From positions 1 through 17,502 of the forward strand of contig NZ_CALADU010000221.1 of assembly GCF_937890665.1 (NCBI RefSeq): 17,502 nucleotides of DNA, given 5' to 3'. This document shows positions 1-7,234 of this stretch, piece after piece. A program made the translations under genes and the position numbers. The notes below the pieces were generated by a model. The model was given only the letters and a program-made list of their open reading frames with translations. It searched no databases and was not told where the DNA came from. The DNA is from an uncultured Subdoligranulum sp. (GTDB lineage Bacteria > Bacillota_A > Clostridia > Oscillospirales > Ruminococcaceae). Every line of letters begins with the position of its first letter. The first letter of the stretch is position 1.

Positions 1-302
1 TCGACCTGTTTTTGCTGCCCAGCAACTTTGAGGGCAGCCCCGTCACGCTGGTGGAAGCCCAAGGCTGCGGTGTGCCGTGTCTGGCCTCCACCAATGTGCC
101 GGACGACGGCGCCGTGACCGATCTGGTGCATTTTCTGCCGCTGGACGCCCCCCTCTCGGACTGGGCGGCTACGGCCCAGCAGATCGCCGGTCACGGCCCC
201 CATGCCGACCACTGGGCGGAACTGGCCGCCGCCGGGTACGAGCTGCACACCGCCGCCGCCCGGATGGAACAACTCTATGACCAACTGGGAGGCCGCCGAT
301 GA
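1..302 (+). CDS. GT4-family glycosyltransferase, C-terminal fragment
   Basis: Only the last 99 residues are visible, read from base 3; the gene enters from the left edge. The fragment starts DLFLLPSNFEGSPVTLVEAQ, which is the nucleotide-sugar-binding EX7E signature of retaining GT-B enzymes of family GT4 (first Glu of FEG, second Glu of LVEAQ). The following GCGVPCLAS stretch is also typical of this part of the fold. Such enzymes act at the cytoplasmic face of the membrane and add one sugar to the lipid-linked repeat unit. The donor and acceptor cannot be read from this end. The stop TGA overlaps the next start as ATGA, so the two genes are probably translationally coupled within one polysaccharide operon. 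The family call is firm; specificity is unknown. Confidence 0.85.
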   Translation, partial: DLFLLPSNFEGSPVTLVEAQGCGVPCLASTNVPDDGAVTDLVHFLPLDAPLSDWAATAQQIAGHGPHADHWAELAAAGYELHTAAARMEQLYDQLGGRR

Positions 303-1216
303 TCTACGCCGAACTGGCCGGGGGACTGGGCAACCAGATGTTCATCTATGCCTTTGCCCGGGCACTGGGCCTGCGCTGCGGCGAGGCCGTCACCCTGCTG
401 GACCGGCAGGACTGGCGGAACGGCGCCCCGGCTCACACGGTCTGCGCTTTGCAGGAACTGAACCTCTCGCCGGAGGTAACGATCTGCAGCGAGCCGGGCT
501 TTGCCAAACAGCACCTGCCCCGGCAGAACGCCGCCAAGGCGCTGATGATCAAATACGAGCAGCGCCGCGGCCTGCTGGCCCGGGACTGGCACCGTTGGGA
601 GCAGCGCTGCGCCCCGCTGCTCAACCTGCTGGGGCTGCACTTTGCCACCGACGGCTACACCCCGGTGCACCGCGGCCCGGCCAAGGATTTTTTGGCGTGG
701 GGGTACTTTCAGGGCGAAGCCTATTTTGCCGATTTTGCCCCGGTGATCCGGCAGGAACTGCGGGCTAAGCAGCCCCCCACCGGGCCGGAAGCCGACGCCA
801 TCCGCACCGCCGCCTACCCGGTGGCGCTCCACCTGCGCCGGGGGGACTACTGCAAGCCGGAAAACGAGATCTTGCAGGTCTGCACCCCGGCCTACTATGC
901 CCGGGCGGCCGCCGCGGTGGCCGCCGCCCACCCCGAAGCCACCGTCTTTGTCTTTTCCGATGACGTGGACTGGGCGAAGGAACATCTGGACACCGCAGGG
1001 CTGCCTACGGTGTTTCTGCCCCGGGGGGACGCGGTGGGGGACCTGAACCGGATGGCCCTTTGCCGGGGGTTCATCCTCAGCAATTCCACGTATAGCTGGT
1101 GGGGGCAGTATCTGGCCGCGCCGGGGCGTGCCGTCTGGGCGCCCGACCGGTGGTACGCCCACACCAAACAGACGGCGCTCTACCAGCCCGACTGGCAGCG
1201 CATCGAAACCCGATAA
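299..1216 (+). CDS. Alpha-1,2-fucosyltransferase (GT11)
   Basis: A 305-residue protein of the usual length for GT11. It opens with MIYAELAGGLGNQMFIYAFA, where GGLGNQMF (8-15) is the GT11 N-terminal signature. HLRRGDY (178-184) is the GDP-fucose-binding HxRRxDY motif shared by alpha-1,2- and alpha-1,6-fucosyltransferases. SNSTYSWWG (261-269) is the C-terminal GT11 motif. The family moves fucose from GDP-fucose to the 2-hydroxyl of a terminal galactose, giving an H-type Fuc-alpha1,2-Gal end. It has no signal peptide or membrane segment and should act in the cytoplasm on the lipid-linked intermediate. The ATG overlaps the upstream stop by four bases, which supports this start. A GT6 gene in the same operon (3785-4633) would naturally act next on the fucosylated galactose. 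The linkage call follows from the family; the acceptor is inferred. Confidence 0.93.
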   Translation: MIYAELAGGLGNQMFIYAFARALGLRCGEAVTLLDRQDWRNGAPAHTVCALQELNLSPEVTICSEPGFAKQHLPRQNAAKALMIKYEQRRGLLARDWHRWEQRCAPLLNLLGLHFATDGYTPVHRGPAKDFLAWGYFQGEAYFADFAPVIRQELRAKQPPTGPEADAIRTAAYPVALHLRRGDYCKPENEILQVCTPAYYARAAAAVAAAHPEATVFVFSDDVDWAKEHLDTAGLPTVFLPRGDAVGDLNRMALCRGFILSNSTYSWWGQYLAAPGRAVWAPDRWYAHTKQTALYQPDWQRIETR

Positions 1217-1224
1217 GCAAAGAA

Positions 1225-1241
1225 AGGAGGGGGCCGCTGTG
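1225..1241 (+). promoter_or_regulatory. Ribosome binding site fixing a GTG start
   Basis: AGGAGG at 1225-1230 lies 8 bases before GTG at 1239-1241. It decides the start of the downstream GT2 gene. The open frame extends upstream to 1128, but that extension overlaps the fucosyltransferase gene and would put unrelated Arg/Pro-rich residues ahead of the conserved FSIIIPVYN strand. Confidence 0.8.
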
Positions 1242-2246
1242 CCGCAGTTTTCCATCATTATTCCGGTGTATAACGTGCAGAACTATCTGGCGGCCTGCGT
1301 CAAAAGCGTGGCCGAGCAGGAAGGCCCCCGGGACTGGGAGTGCATTCTGGTGGACGACGGTTCCACCGACCTGTGCCCCCAGCTCTGTGACGCCTTGGCA
1401 GCCGAGATCCCCGGCGTGCAGGTCATCCACCGGAAAAACGGCGGTCTGGCCGCCGCCCGCAACAGCGGCCTGCGGGCCGCCACCGGGGACTGGGTGCTGT
1501 TTTTGGACAGCGACGATGCCATGGCGCCGGGGCTGCTGGCGGCGCTGCGCCGGGAACTGGCGGCCCACCCCGGGTATGACTGGTATGTGGGCAAGCATCT
1601 GGAATGGCTGCCCGACGGTACCCTGACCCCCCACGAGGGGCTGCGGCTGCTGCCCGGCCCCTTCGACAGCACCGACTGTGCCCAGCGGCTCCACGCTTTG
1701 TACGAGGCCGGGCACTGGTCGGTGTGGAAATACTGCCTGCGCCGGGCTTGGCTGGCCGAAAACGACCTGCGCTTCTGGCCCGACGTGCGCTGGGCCGAGG
1801 ACTGGCCCTTTGACCTGCTGCTGCTGACCAAATGCGAGGGGCTTTACTTCCTCGATGTGGTCTTTACCCATTACCGGGTAGGGCGGCCGGGGAGTCTTCT
1901 TACCGACGCGAAAAACCTGCCCAAGCGGTTCAAGGCGTTGGCCGCCGCCCAGCGGCATCTGGCGGCGCTGGCCGCCGCCGGCCATGTGGACGGTGCCACC
2001 TACGCCGCCATGCAGGACGCCGCCGCCGATGTGTTTTGGCCTCAGGCCCGCACCGCCGCCGTCACCGACAAAACCCTGCGCCGGGCCTGTCTGCCCTATC
2101 TCAAGCAACTGCGCCCCCTTTACACCCACGGCACCGAGGTCAACACTCGCCGGGATTGGCGGCTTTTCCGCACCTTGCTGCGGCTGTTCGGTCCCCGGTT
2201 CACCTTATGGCTGGCTGCCCGCCGCCAAAACGGTAAGAAAGGATAA
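1239..2246 (+). CDS. GT2-family glycosyltransferase
   Basis: A 335-residue inverting GT-A enzyme starting at GTG 1239. The first beta strand FSIIIPVYN is at residues 4-12. The nucleotide-binding DDGST is at 39-43. The LAAARNSGL helix follows, and DSD at 90-92 is the metal- and nucleotide-sugar-binding DxD motif. This layout is the standard Glycos_transf_2 (EpsH/WaaB-like) pattern seen in capsule and exopolysaccharide operons. The roughly 200 C-terminal residues contain WAEDW (ED motif, the probable catalytic base region) and no membrane segment, so the protein is cytosolic or peripheral. It sits 22 bases after the GT11 gene and 6 bases before the flippase gene. The sugar it transfers cannot be told from the sequence. 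Confidence 0.9.
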   Translation: MPQFSIIIPVYNVQNYLAACVKSVAEQEGPRDWECILVDDGSTDLCPQLCDALAAEIPGVQVIHRKNGGLAAARNSGLRAATGDWVLFLDSDDAMAPGLLAALRRELAAHPGYDWYVGKHLEWLPDGTLTPHEGLRLLPGPFDSTDCAQRLHALYEAGHWSVWKYCLRRAWLAENDLRFWPDVRWAEDWPFDLLLLTKCEGLYFLDVVFTHYRVGRPGSLLTDAKNLPKRFKALAAAQRHLAALAAAGHVDGATYAAMQDAAADVFWPQARTAAVTDKTLRRACLPYLKQLRPLYTHGTEVNTRRDWRLFRTLLRLFGPRFTLWLAARRQNGKKG

Positions 2247-2255
2247 CCTGTTTTG
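2235..2255 (+). promoter_or_regulatory. Ribosome binding site fixing a TTG start
   Basis: AAGAAAGGA at 2235-2243 overlaps the GT2 stop codon (TAA, 2244-2246 follows it) and is 9 bases from TTG 2253-2255. The next in-frame ATG (2280) would remove a basic RTRRTL N-terminus, which is typical of this flippase family, so the TTG start is preferred. Confidence 0.65.
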
Positions 2256-3785
2256 CGAACCAGACGTACCCTGATCAATATGGCCTATGCGGTGGGCTCC
2301 AGCTTGCTGTTGCTGCTGCTGGGCCTTGTCACCCGGCGGCTGTTGGTCTTTAACTTCGGCACCCAGATCAGCACCGCCTCGCAGGTGGTCACCCAGCTCT
2401 TCAACTTTTTCTCCATCGCCGAATTTGGCGTGGGCAGCGTCATCAGCTACCGGCTGTATGAACAGATCGCCGCCAAAAATGTGGAGAAAATCAGCAAGTA
2501 CATGTCGATGTACAAGTGGGCCTACCGGGCGGTGGGCCTTGCCATCGCTTTGCTGGCCCTGCTGGGCGCCGCTGCCCTGCCTTGGATCATGCCCGACGTG
2601 CCGCTGGTCACCGGCTACACGGTGTACGGTCTCAACGTGGTATCCACCCTGTGCAGCTACTTCTTGGTCACCCGGCGGCTTATGTATACCTGTACCCAAC
2701 AGGGGTACCTGTGTACCCGCATCGACTTCTGCTTCAACGTCCTCACCTCGCTGGCCAAGATCGCCGTTTCGCTGTGGTGCCCCAACTATGTGCTCTACTT
2801 CAGCGTGGCTATCGTCTGCAACGTCTGCGCCAATCTGGTGGTGGCACACCGCTTCCGCAAGGACTTCCCCTATGTCCACGATGTCAAGGTTACCTTAAAG
2901 GACTTCAAGGACTTGGGCATCTTCCACGACCTGCGGTACTATCTGGTCCACCGGCTCTCCAACACCATCTACGGCTCGTCGGATACCATCGTCACCGCCC
3001 GGATGGGCGGCTCGGTCCAGACCACCCTGCTGGGCAATTACACCAACATCTCCACCAGCGCCACCGATCTGGGCAACAAGATCATGGACAGCTTTGCCGC
3101 GGCCATCGGCAACATCGTCTACGACAAATCCGCCGCCGCCAACGACCATGACAAACAGGTGTTCTGGGGCATGGACCTGCTCAGCTACCTCTTCGGCAGC
3201 TTTGTGGCCACCGCCTACTTCTGCCTGTTCCAGCCCTTTATGGAGGCATGGATGGGCCCCGACTGGCTGCTGCCCATGGGCTTTGTATTGGTCTTCAGTC
3301 TGAACGAGTACGTGGGCTGGAACCACCGTATGCTGGGCAGCTACCGGGCGGTGCTGGGCCACTTTGAACAGGACCAGTGGTTTATGGTGACCTCCGCCGC
3401 CGTTAACCTGCTGCTGAGCTTTGCGCTCTTCCCGCGGTTTGACATCACCGGCGCTCTTATCGCCACGGTGGTGGCCCACTGCATCATGTGGGCGGGGCGC
3501 ATCGTGGTGGTGTTCCGGCGGTATATGCAGGGCAGCATGGGCCACTATTTGCGGATGCAGGCGCTGCACCTTGTTACGCTGGCCATCTGCATGGGCGGCA
3601 CCTGGGCCTTGTGTGAGGCGGTGCCCATCCGGGGCTGGCTGGGGCTTTTGCCCCGGGCGGTGCTGGTCTGTGTGGTGCCCAACCTCTTCAATCTGGCGGT
3701 CTACGCGTGGGGCCGGGATGCCGCCTACCTGCGCCAGTATGCCGTCGGCGTGTGGCAAAAACTCAAACACAGAAGGAGCGCATAA
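2253..3785 (+). CDS. Wzx-like polysaccharide repeat-unit flippase (MOP superfamily)
   Basis: A 510-residue polytopic membrane protein with about 12-14 hydrophobic segments and a short basic N-terminus (RTRRTLIN). The opening layout, with a first membrane helix and then RRLLVFNFGT and FNFFSIAEFGVGSVISYRLY, matches Firmicutes polysaccharide transporters of the MOP (Wzx/MATE-like) superfamily. These proteins flip undecaprenyl-diphosphate-linked oligosaccharide units from the cytoplasmic to the outer face of the membrane. Length is normal for the family. It lies inside the glycosyltransferase operon, starts at TTG 2253, and its stop overlaps the next ATG (TAATG). The family call is firm. The substrate is presumably the oligosaccharide built by the neighbouring enzymes. 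Confidence 0.9.
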   Translation: MRTRRTLINMAYAVGSSLLLLLLGLVTRRLLVFNFGTQISTASQVVTQLFNFFSIAEFGVGSVISYRLYEQIAAKNVEKISKYMSMYKWAYRAVGLAIALLALLGAAALPWIMPDVPLVTGYTVYGLNVVSTLCSYFLVTRRLMYTCTQQGYLCTRIDFCFNVLTSLAKIAVSLWCPNYVLYFSVAIVCNVCANLVVAHRFRKDFPYVHDVKVTLKDFKDLGIFHDLRYYLVHRLSNTIYGSSDTIVTARMGGSVQTTLLGNYTNISTSATDLGNKIMDSFAAAIGNIVYDKSAAANDHDKQVFWGMDLLSYLFGSFVATAYFCLFQPFMEAWMGPDWLLPMGFVLVFSLNEYVGWNHRMLGSYRAVLGHFEQDQWFMVTSAAVNLLLSFALFPRFDITGALIATVVAHCIMWAGRIVVVFRRYMQGSMGHYLRMQALHLVTLAICMGGTWALCEAVPIRGWLGLLPRAVLVCVVPNLFNLAVYAWGRDAAYLRQYAVGVWQKLKHRRSA

Positions 3786-4633
3786 TGCCAACGATTGGGA
3801 TGCTCTACCTTTGCACCGGAAAGTACACGGTGTTCTGGCCGGAATTTTACCGCAGCTTTGAACAGAACTTTCTGCCCGGCTGCCAAAAGGAATACTTCGT
3901 CTTTACCGACGCCGACCACATCGAGGCCGAGGACGCCGCCAACGTTCACCGCATCTACCAGCAGGCCTACGATTGGCCATACAGTACGCTGCGGCGGTTT
4001 TCCATCTTTCTGACGCAGGAAACCGCGCTGGCGGCTTGTGACTTTCTGTTCTTCTTCAACGCCAATCTGGTCTGCCAAAAGACCGTCACGGCGGCGGAGT
4101 TCCTGCCCCGGCCCGAACAGGGCGAAGACTTGCTGCTTGTCCAGCAGCCGGGGTTCTGGAACAAGAAACCGCTGTTTTATTCCTACGACCGCAACCCCAA
4201 AAGCACCGCCTACATCCCCTACAACTGTGGGCGGGACTATGTGTCCGGCGGGCTGAACGGCGGCACGTCGTCGGCGTTTTTGGCCCTTTGCCATGAGCTG
4301 GAACGCCGCACCGAGCTGGATCTGGCCCACGGGGTCATCGCCCTGTGGCATGACGAAAGCCAGCTCAACCGCTACGCCGCCGAGCGCAGTGACTACCGGC
4401 TGCTGACCCCCGCCTACTGGTATCCCGAGGGTTGGGACCTGCCCTTTGAGGCAAAGATCGTCGTGCTGGACAAGGCCCGCTTTTTTGATGTGGCGGCGGT
4501 TAAGCACAAGGACGGCCGCCCCCGCAGTTGGTTCGCCCGTAAGTGGGAAGCCTTTGGGGAAAACTATCTGCCCTATCTGTGGTACGCCCGGGACGCGCTG
4601 CTCCACAAACGGCTGAAAGGGGAGGAAAGATGA
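3785..4633 (+). CDS. GT6 family glycosyltransferase (ABO blood-group-like, NAN motif)
   Basis: A 282-residue soluble protein. It starts at ATG 3785, with AAGGAG at 3773-3778 and a TAATG overlap with the flippase gene. The features are those of GT6, the family of human ABO A/B transferases and alpha-1,3-galactosyltransferase. YFVFTD lies near residue 40. FFFNANLV has N92-A93-N94 where vertebrate enzymes have the metal-binding DVD; bacterial members such as Bacteroides ovatus BoGT6a carry NXN and work without metal. YVSGGLNGG (152-160) aligns with the ABO donor-specificity loop. WHDESQLNRY holds H189, D190 and E191, the last matching the catalytic-region Glu (E303 of GTA/GTB). The family adds GalNAc or Gal alpha-1,3 to a Gal that usually carries alpha-1,2-fucose, so the GT11 upstream would supply the acceptor. 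Ser154 and Gly156 in the specificity loop lean to GalNAc, but this is inference. Confidence 0.88.
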   Translation: MPTIGMLYLCTGKYTVFWPEFYRSFEQNFLPGCQKEYFVFTDADHIEAEDAANVHRIYQQAYDWPYSTLRRFSIFLTQETALAACDFLFFFNANLVCQKTVTAAEFLPRPEQGEDLLLVQQPGFWNKKPLFYSYDRNPKSTAYIPYNCGRDYVSGGLNGGTSSAFLALCHELERRTELDLAHGVIALWHDESQLNRYAAERSDYRLLTPAYWYPEGWDLPFEAKIVVLDKARFFDVAAVKHKDGRPRSWFARKWEAFGENYLPYLWYARDALLHKRLKGEER

Positions 4634-6351
4634 TGTCCAAACCCGCCGTGCGCGCCGCTTGGGGCGCGTTGGTGCTGGCCTGCCTGTTGGTGATGGTGCG
4701 GCAGATCTTTGTGGGGCTGGAAATTGACGAAGTCTACGCCCTTTCGCTGGGCTTCCGGCTGGTGCAGGGGGACCGTCTCTTCGCCACCATGTGGGAACCC
4801 CACCAACTCTGCGCGCTGCCTCCGGCAGTGCTGCTGGCCCTTTATATCGCGGTGACCGGCACCACCACCGGTGTGCTGGTCTTTTTCCGGGTGGTCATGC
4901 TGGTCTGCAAGGCCGCCATGAGCTGGGTATTCTACCGGGAATTTCGGCGGGAACTGGGCCGCCCCGGGGCCGGGCTGGCTGCTTTGGCGTTGCTGCTCTA
5001 TGCGCCCAAGTGGTTCTTGGGGCCCGACTACACCGGTCAGCAATTTTACTTTACCGTGGCGGCTTTTCTCTGCTTCCACCACTATCTCACCCGGGGGTTC
5101 CGCCGCCCGTGGCTGGTGGTGCTGGGGGCAGTCTGCGCCTGCTTCAGCTTTTTGGCCTATCCCCAAAGCGCTGCCACGTTCCCGTTCCTCTGGATCGGTA
5201 TGGTGGTGCTGGGCCGCCGGGGCGGCGAACGCCGCTGGCTGGGCCTGCCCCGGGGGGCATGGCTGCTGCTGGGGAGCTGTGCCGTCTGCGGCGGGGTGTT
5301 CCTTGTCTGGGCGCTGCAAGGCATGGGCTTTGATCTGGCCGCCTTCCTTGCCCGGGTGAAACTGATCCTCGACGACCCTCAATACGGCTTTACCGCCGCC
5401 GAGCGGCTGGCCCAGTTGGCCCAGCAGGCACTGCCGGTGGCGCGCAGCCTGCTGTGGCCGCTGCTGGCCGCATTGGCCGTAGGGGCGGTGGTGCGTTGGC
5501 GCAAAGGCGCACTGCCCGGCGGGATTGCCGCGCTGCTGGGGCTGTGGACTCTTTTTGCCATGCTGCAATGCACGGTGCGGGCCGTGGCCGATGCCAGTCT
5601 GGACGAACGGCAGTTCCTGCCCGTGCTGGTGCTGGCCGGGGCGTGGGCGTTCTGGCGGGGCCGCCGCCTGCCCGGGGCTGGGCCGCTCTTCTGGCTGGGG
5701 TATCTGCCGGGGCTGGCGGCTTACCTGTTTATTGTGCGGTCTACCGTACTGGGACTGCCTGCTACCTTTTTGTATCTGACTTGGCCGGCCCTTTGCGGCC
5801 TTTTGCTGCTGGCCCAAAGCGAACCCCAAGGGGTGCGGCGCATCGCCCAAGGATGCTTGGGGGCGCTGGTGCTGTTTTTGGCGGTCTGCCGGCTGTGGTG
5901 CGTGCAGACCACCGGCTGGAAAGCCCACTCGGTGGCCGACACCCCGCTGGTGCGCATCCAAAACGGCCCTGCCAAGGGGATCTGGGCCGATGAGAAGGCC
6001 GCCGATATGCAGGAATGCCTTTACCAAGCGCTGGCACCCTACGCCGGACAGGCGGTGCTACAAGCCATCGGGGAACAGAACGGTCTGGGCTTTTTGATGG
6101 CGGACGGCACCCTGACGGTGGCGCAGGCGTCGGTGATCTCCGGCACCGACAGCGACCCCCGTTTTGAAACCTACTACACCATGGTGCCCGACAAACTGCC
6201 CGATGTGATTTTGTATGACGACGCCGAAGTGCGGGACATGGACGCCTTCCACGCATGGCTGGAAGAAAACTTTGCCATCACCGACCGGTATACCGTGACC
6301 TACGGTACCGCCAGCCTGCAAGTGCTGGTGGTGGATGGCTGGGCTGCGTGA
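4633..6351 (+). CDS. GT-C-like polytopic membrane glycosyltransferase, putative
   Basis: A 572-residue membrane protein with roughly 10-11 hydrophobic segments up to about residue 425, then a soluble tail of about 145 residues. Just after the first membrane helix the sequence reads GLEIDEVYALSLGFRLVQGD. The acidic EIDE (30-33) in the first outside loop, followed by MWEPHQ (53-58), is the pattern of GT-C enzymes (PMT/ArnT-like). These use polyprenyl-phosphate sugars outside the cytoplasm. This fits a role in exofacial sugar addition to the polymer, but no specific family is recognised and a polymerase role is not excluded. ATG 4633 has GGAGG 7 bases upstream. ATG 4630, which overlaps the GT6 stop as ATGA, is possible with a 4-base spacing. 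It is the last gene of the first operon. Confidence 0.6.
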   Translation: MSKPAVRAAWGALVLACLLVMVRQIFVGLEIDEVYALSLGFRLVQGDRLFATMWEPHQLCALPPAVLLALYIAVTGTTTGVLVFFRVVMLVCKAAMSWVFYREFRRELGRPGAGLAALALLLYAPKWFLGPDYTGQQFYFTVAAFLCFHHYLTRGFRRPWLVVLGAVCACFSFLAYPQSAATFPFLWIGMVVLGRRGGERRWLGLPRGAWLLLGSCAVCGGVFLVWALQGMGFDLAAFLARVKLILDDPQYGFTAAERLAQLAQQALPVARSLLWPLLAALAVGAVVRWRKGALPGGIAALLGLWTLFAMLQCTVRAVADASLDERQFLPVLVLAGAWAFWRGRRLPGAGPLFWLGYLPGLAAYLFIVRSTVLGLPATFLYLTWPALCGLLLLAQSEPQGVRRIAQGCLGALVLFLAVCRLWCVQTTGWKAHSVADTPLVRIQNGPAKGIWADEKAADMQECLYQALAPYAGQAVLQAIGEQNGLGFLMADGTLTVAQASVISGTDSDPRFETYYTMVPDKLPDVILYDDAEVRDMDAFHAWLEENFAITDRYTVTYGTASLQVLVVDGWAA

Positions 6352-6353
6352 CG

Positions 6354-6382
6354 TTGCGGCCCGCGGCGTTTTGTGCTATGCT
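6354..6382 (+). promoter_or_regulatory. Putative extended -10 promoter for the second gene set
   Basis: TTGCGG (6354-6359) and TATGCT (6377-6382) are separated by 17 bases, with TG at 6374-6375 giving an extended -10 element. The -35 is weak (3 of 6). It lies in the 73-base gap between the GT-C gene and the next GT2, the largest gap in the first 13 kb, and would allow separate transcription of 6425-13186. No terminator hairpin with a T-run precedes it, so read-through from the first operon is also likely. Confidence 0.5.
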
Positions 6383-6424
6383 TAAACCGAATCCCGCCCC
6401 CTCGGGTGGAAAGGAGCCTGACTG

Positions 6425-7222
6425 ATGGAAAAATTGCTGGTATTCATCCCCGCGTACAACTGCGCCAAGCAGGTGCCCCGGGTTTTGTTCCAACTGCTGG
6501 ACCCCCGGGTCAAGCCTTGGGTAGGGGAGTGCATCGTGGTCAACAACCGTTCCACCGACGACACCGAGGCCGCCGTGCAGGATTGGCGCCGTCGTCACCC
6601 CGACTTGCCGGTGCGGCTGCTCCGCAACGACGAAAACTACGGGTTGGGCGGCAGCCATAAGGTGGCTTTCGGCTACGCGGCGGACCACGGATACGAACAT
6701 ATGGTGGTGCTTCACGGCGACGATCAGGGGGCCATTGCCGACCTGCTGCCCGTGCTGGAAAGCGGCAGCTACCGGCAGTATGACTGCTGTCTGGGGTCCC
6801 GGTTCATCCGGGGCAGCCGCATCAAGGGGTATAGCTGGGTGCGGGTGCTGGGCAACCACGGCTTCAATGTGATCTTCACGCTGGTGGCTCGCCGCCATAT
6901 CACCGACTTGGGCAGCGGCCTCAACCTCTATGCGGTGGAGCCCCTCAAGACCCGGTACTACCAAAAATTCCCCGATACCCTGTATTTCAACTGCTGCATG
7001 ATCCTCACCCAGTGCTATCTCAAGCAGAAGCTGATGTTTTTCCCCATCAGCTGGCGGGAGGAAGATCAGATCAGCAATGTAAACAAGCTCACCAGCTTCG
7101 GGTTGATTTTGCTCAAGCTGTGCGGGCAGTATCTGCGCAGCCCCAAAGCCTTTGTGGCCCGGGAATGGCGCAGCAAAGTCATTGACGCATACACCTACAC
7201 CGAGATCCCGGTGCAGCAATAA
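6425..7222 (+). CDS. GT2 glycosyltransferase, polyprenyl-phosphate-sugar-synthase-like
   Basis: A 265-residue GT-A protein: FIPAYNC at 7-13, VVNNRSTDDT around 40, then HGDDQG at 97-102 in place of the D-A-D-x-Q of dolichol-phosphate-mannose synthases. LGSRFIRGS (123-131) and the later DLGSGLNLYAV match the GSR and D..SG motifs of that subgroup. Such enzymes load one sugar from a nucleotide donor onto undecaprenyl phosphate for later use outside the cell by GT-C enzymes. No C-terminal membrane segments are present, so it would be membrane-associated only. AAGGAG at 6411-6416 is 8 bases before ATG. It is followed 12 bases later by an SDR gene, and membrane proteins that might use its product are encoded at 4633-6351 and 9059-10687. 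The subgroup is moderately sure; sugar identity is unknown. Confidence 0.78.
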   Translation: MEKLLVFIPAYNCAKQVPRVLFQLLDPRVKPWVGECIVVNNRSTDDTEAAVQDWRRRHPDLPVRLLRNDENYGLGGSHKVAFGYAADHGYEHMVVLHGDDQGAIADLLPVLESGSYRQYDCCLGSRFIRGSRIKGYSWVRVLGNHGFNVIFTLVARRHITDLGSGLNLYAVEPLKTRYYQKFPDTLYFNCCMILTQCYLKQKLMFFPISWREEDQISNVNKLTSFGLILLKLCGQYLRSPKAFVAREWRSKVIDAYTYTEIPVQQ

Positions 7223-7234
7223 GGAGGCTTTTGT

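Noticed and set aside
6391..6408. CCCG/CGGG hairpin in the gap before the 6425 gene as a terminator.
   Set aside because: The stem is only 4 bp and no T-run follows, so it cannot be supported as an intrinsic terminator.
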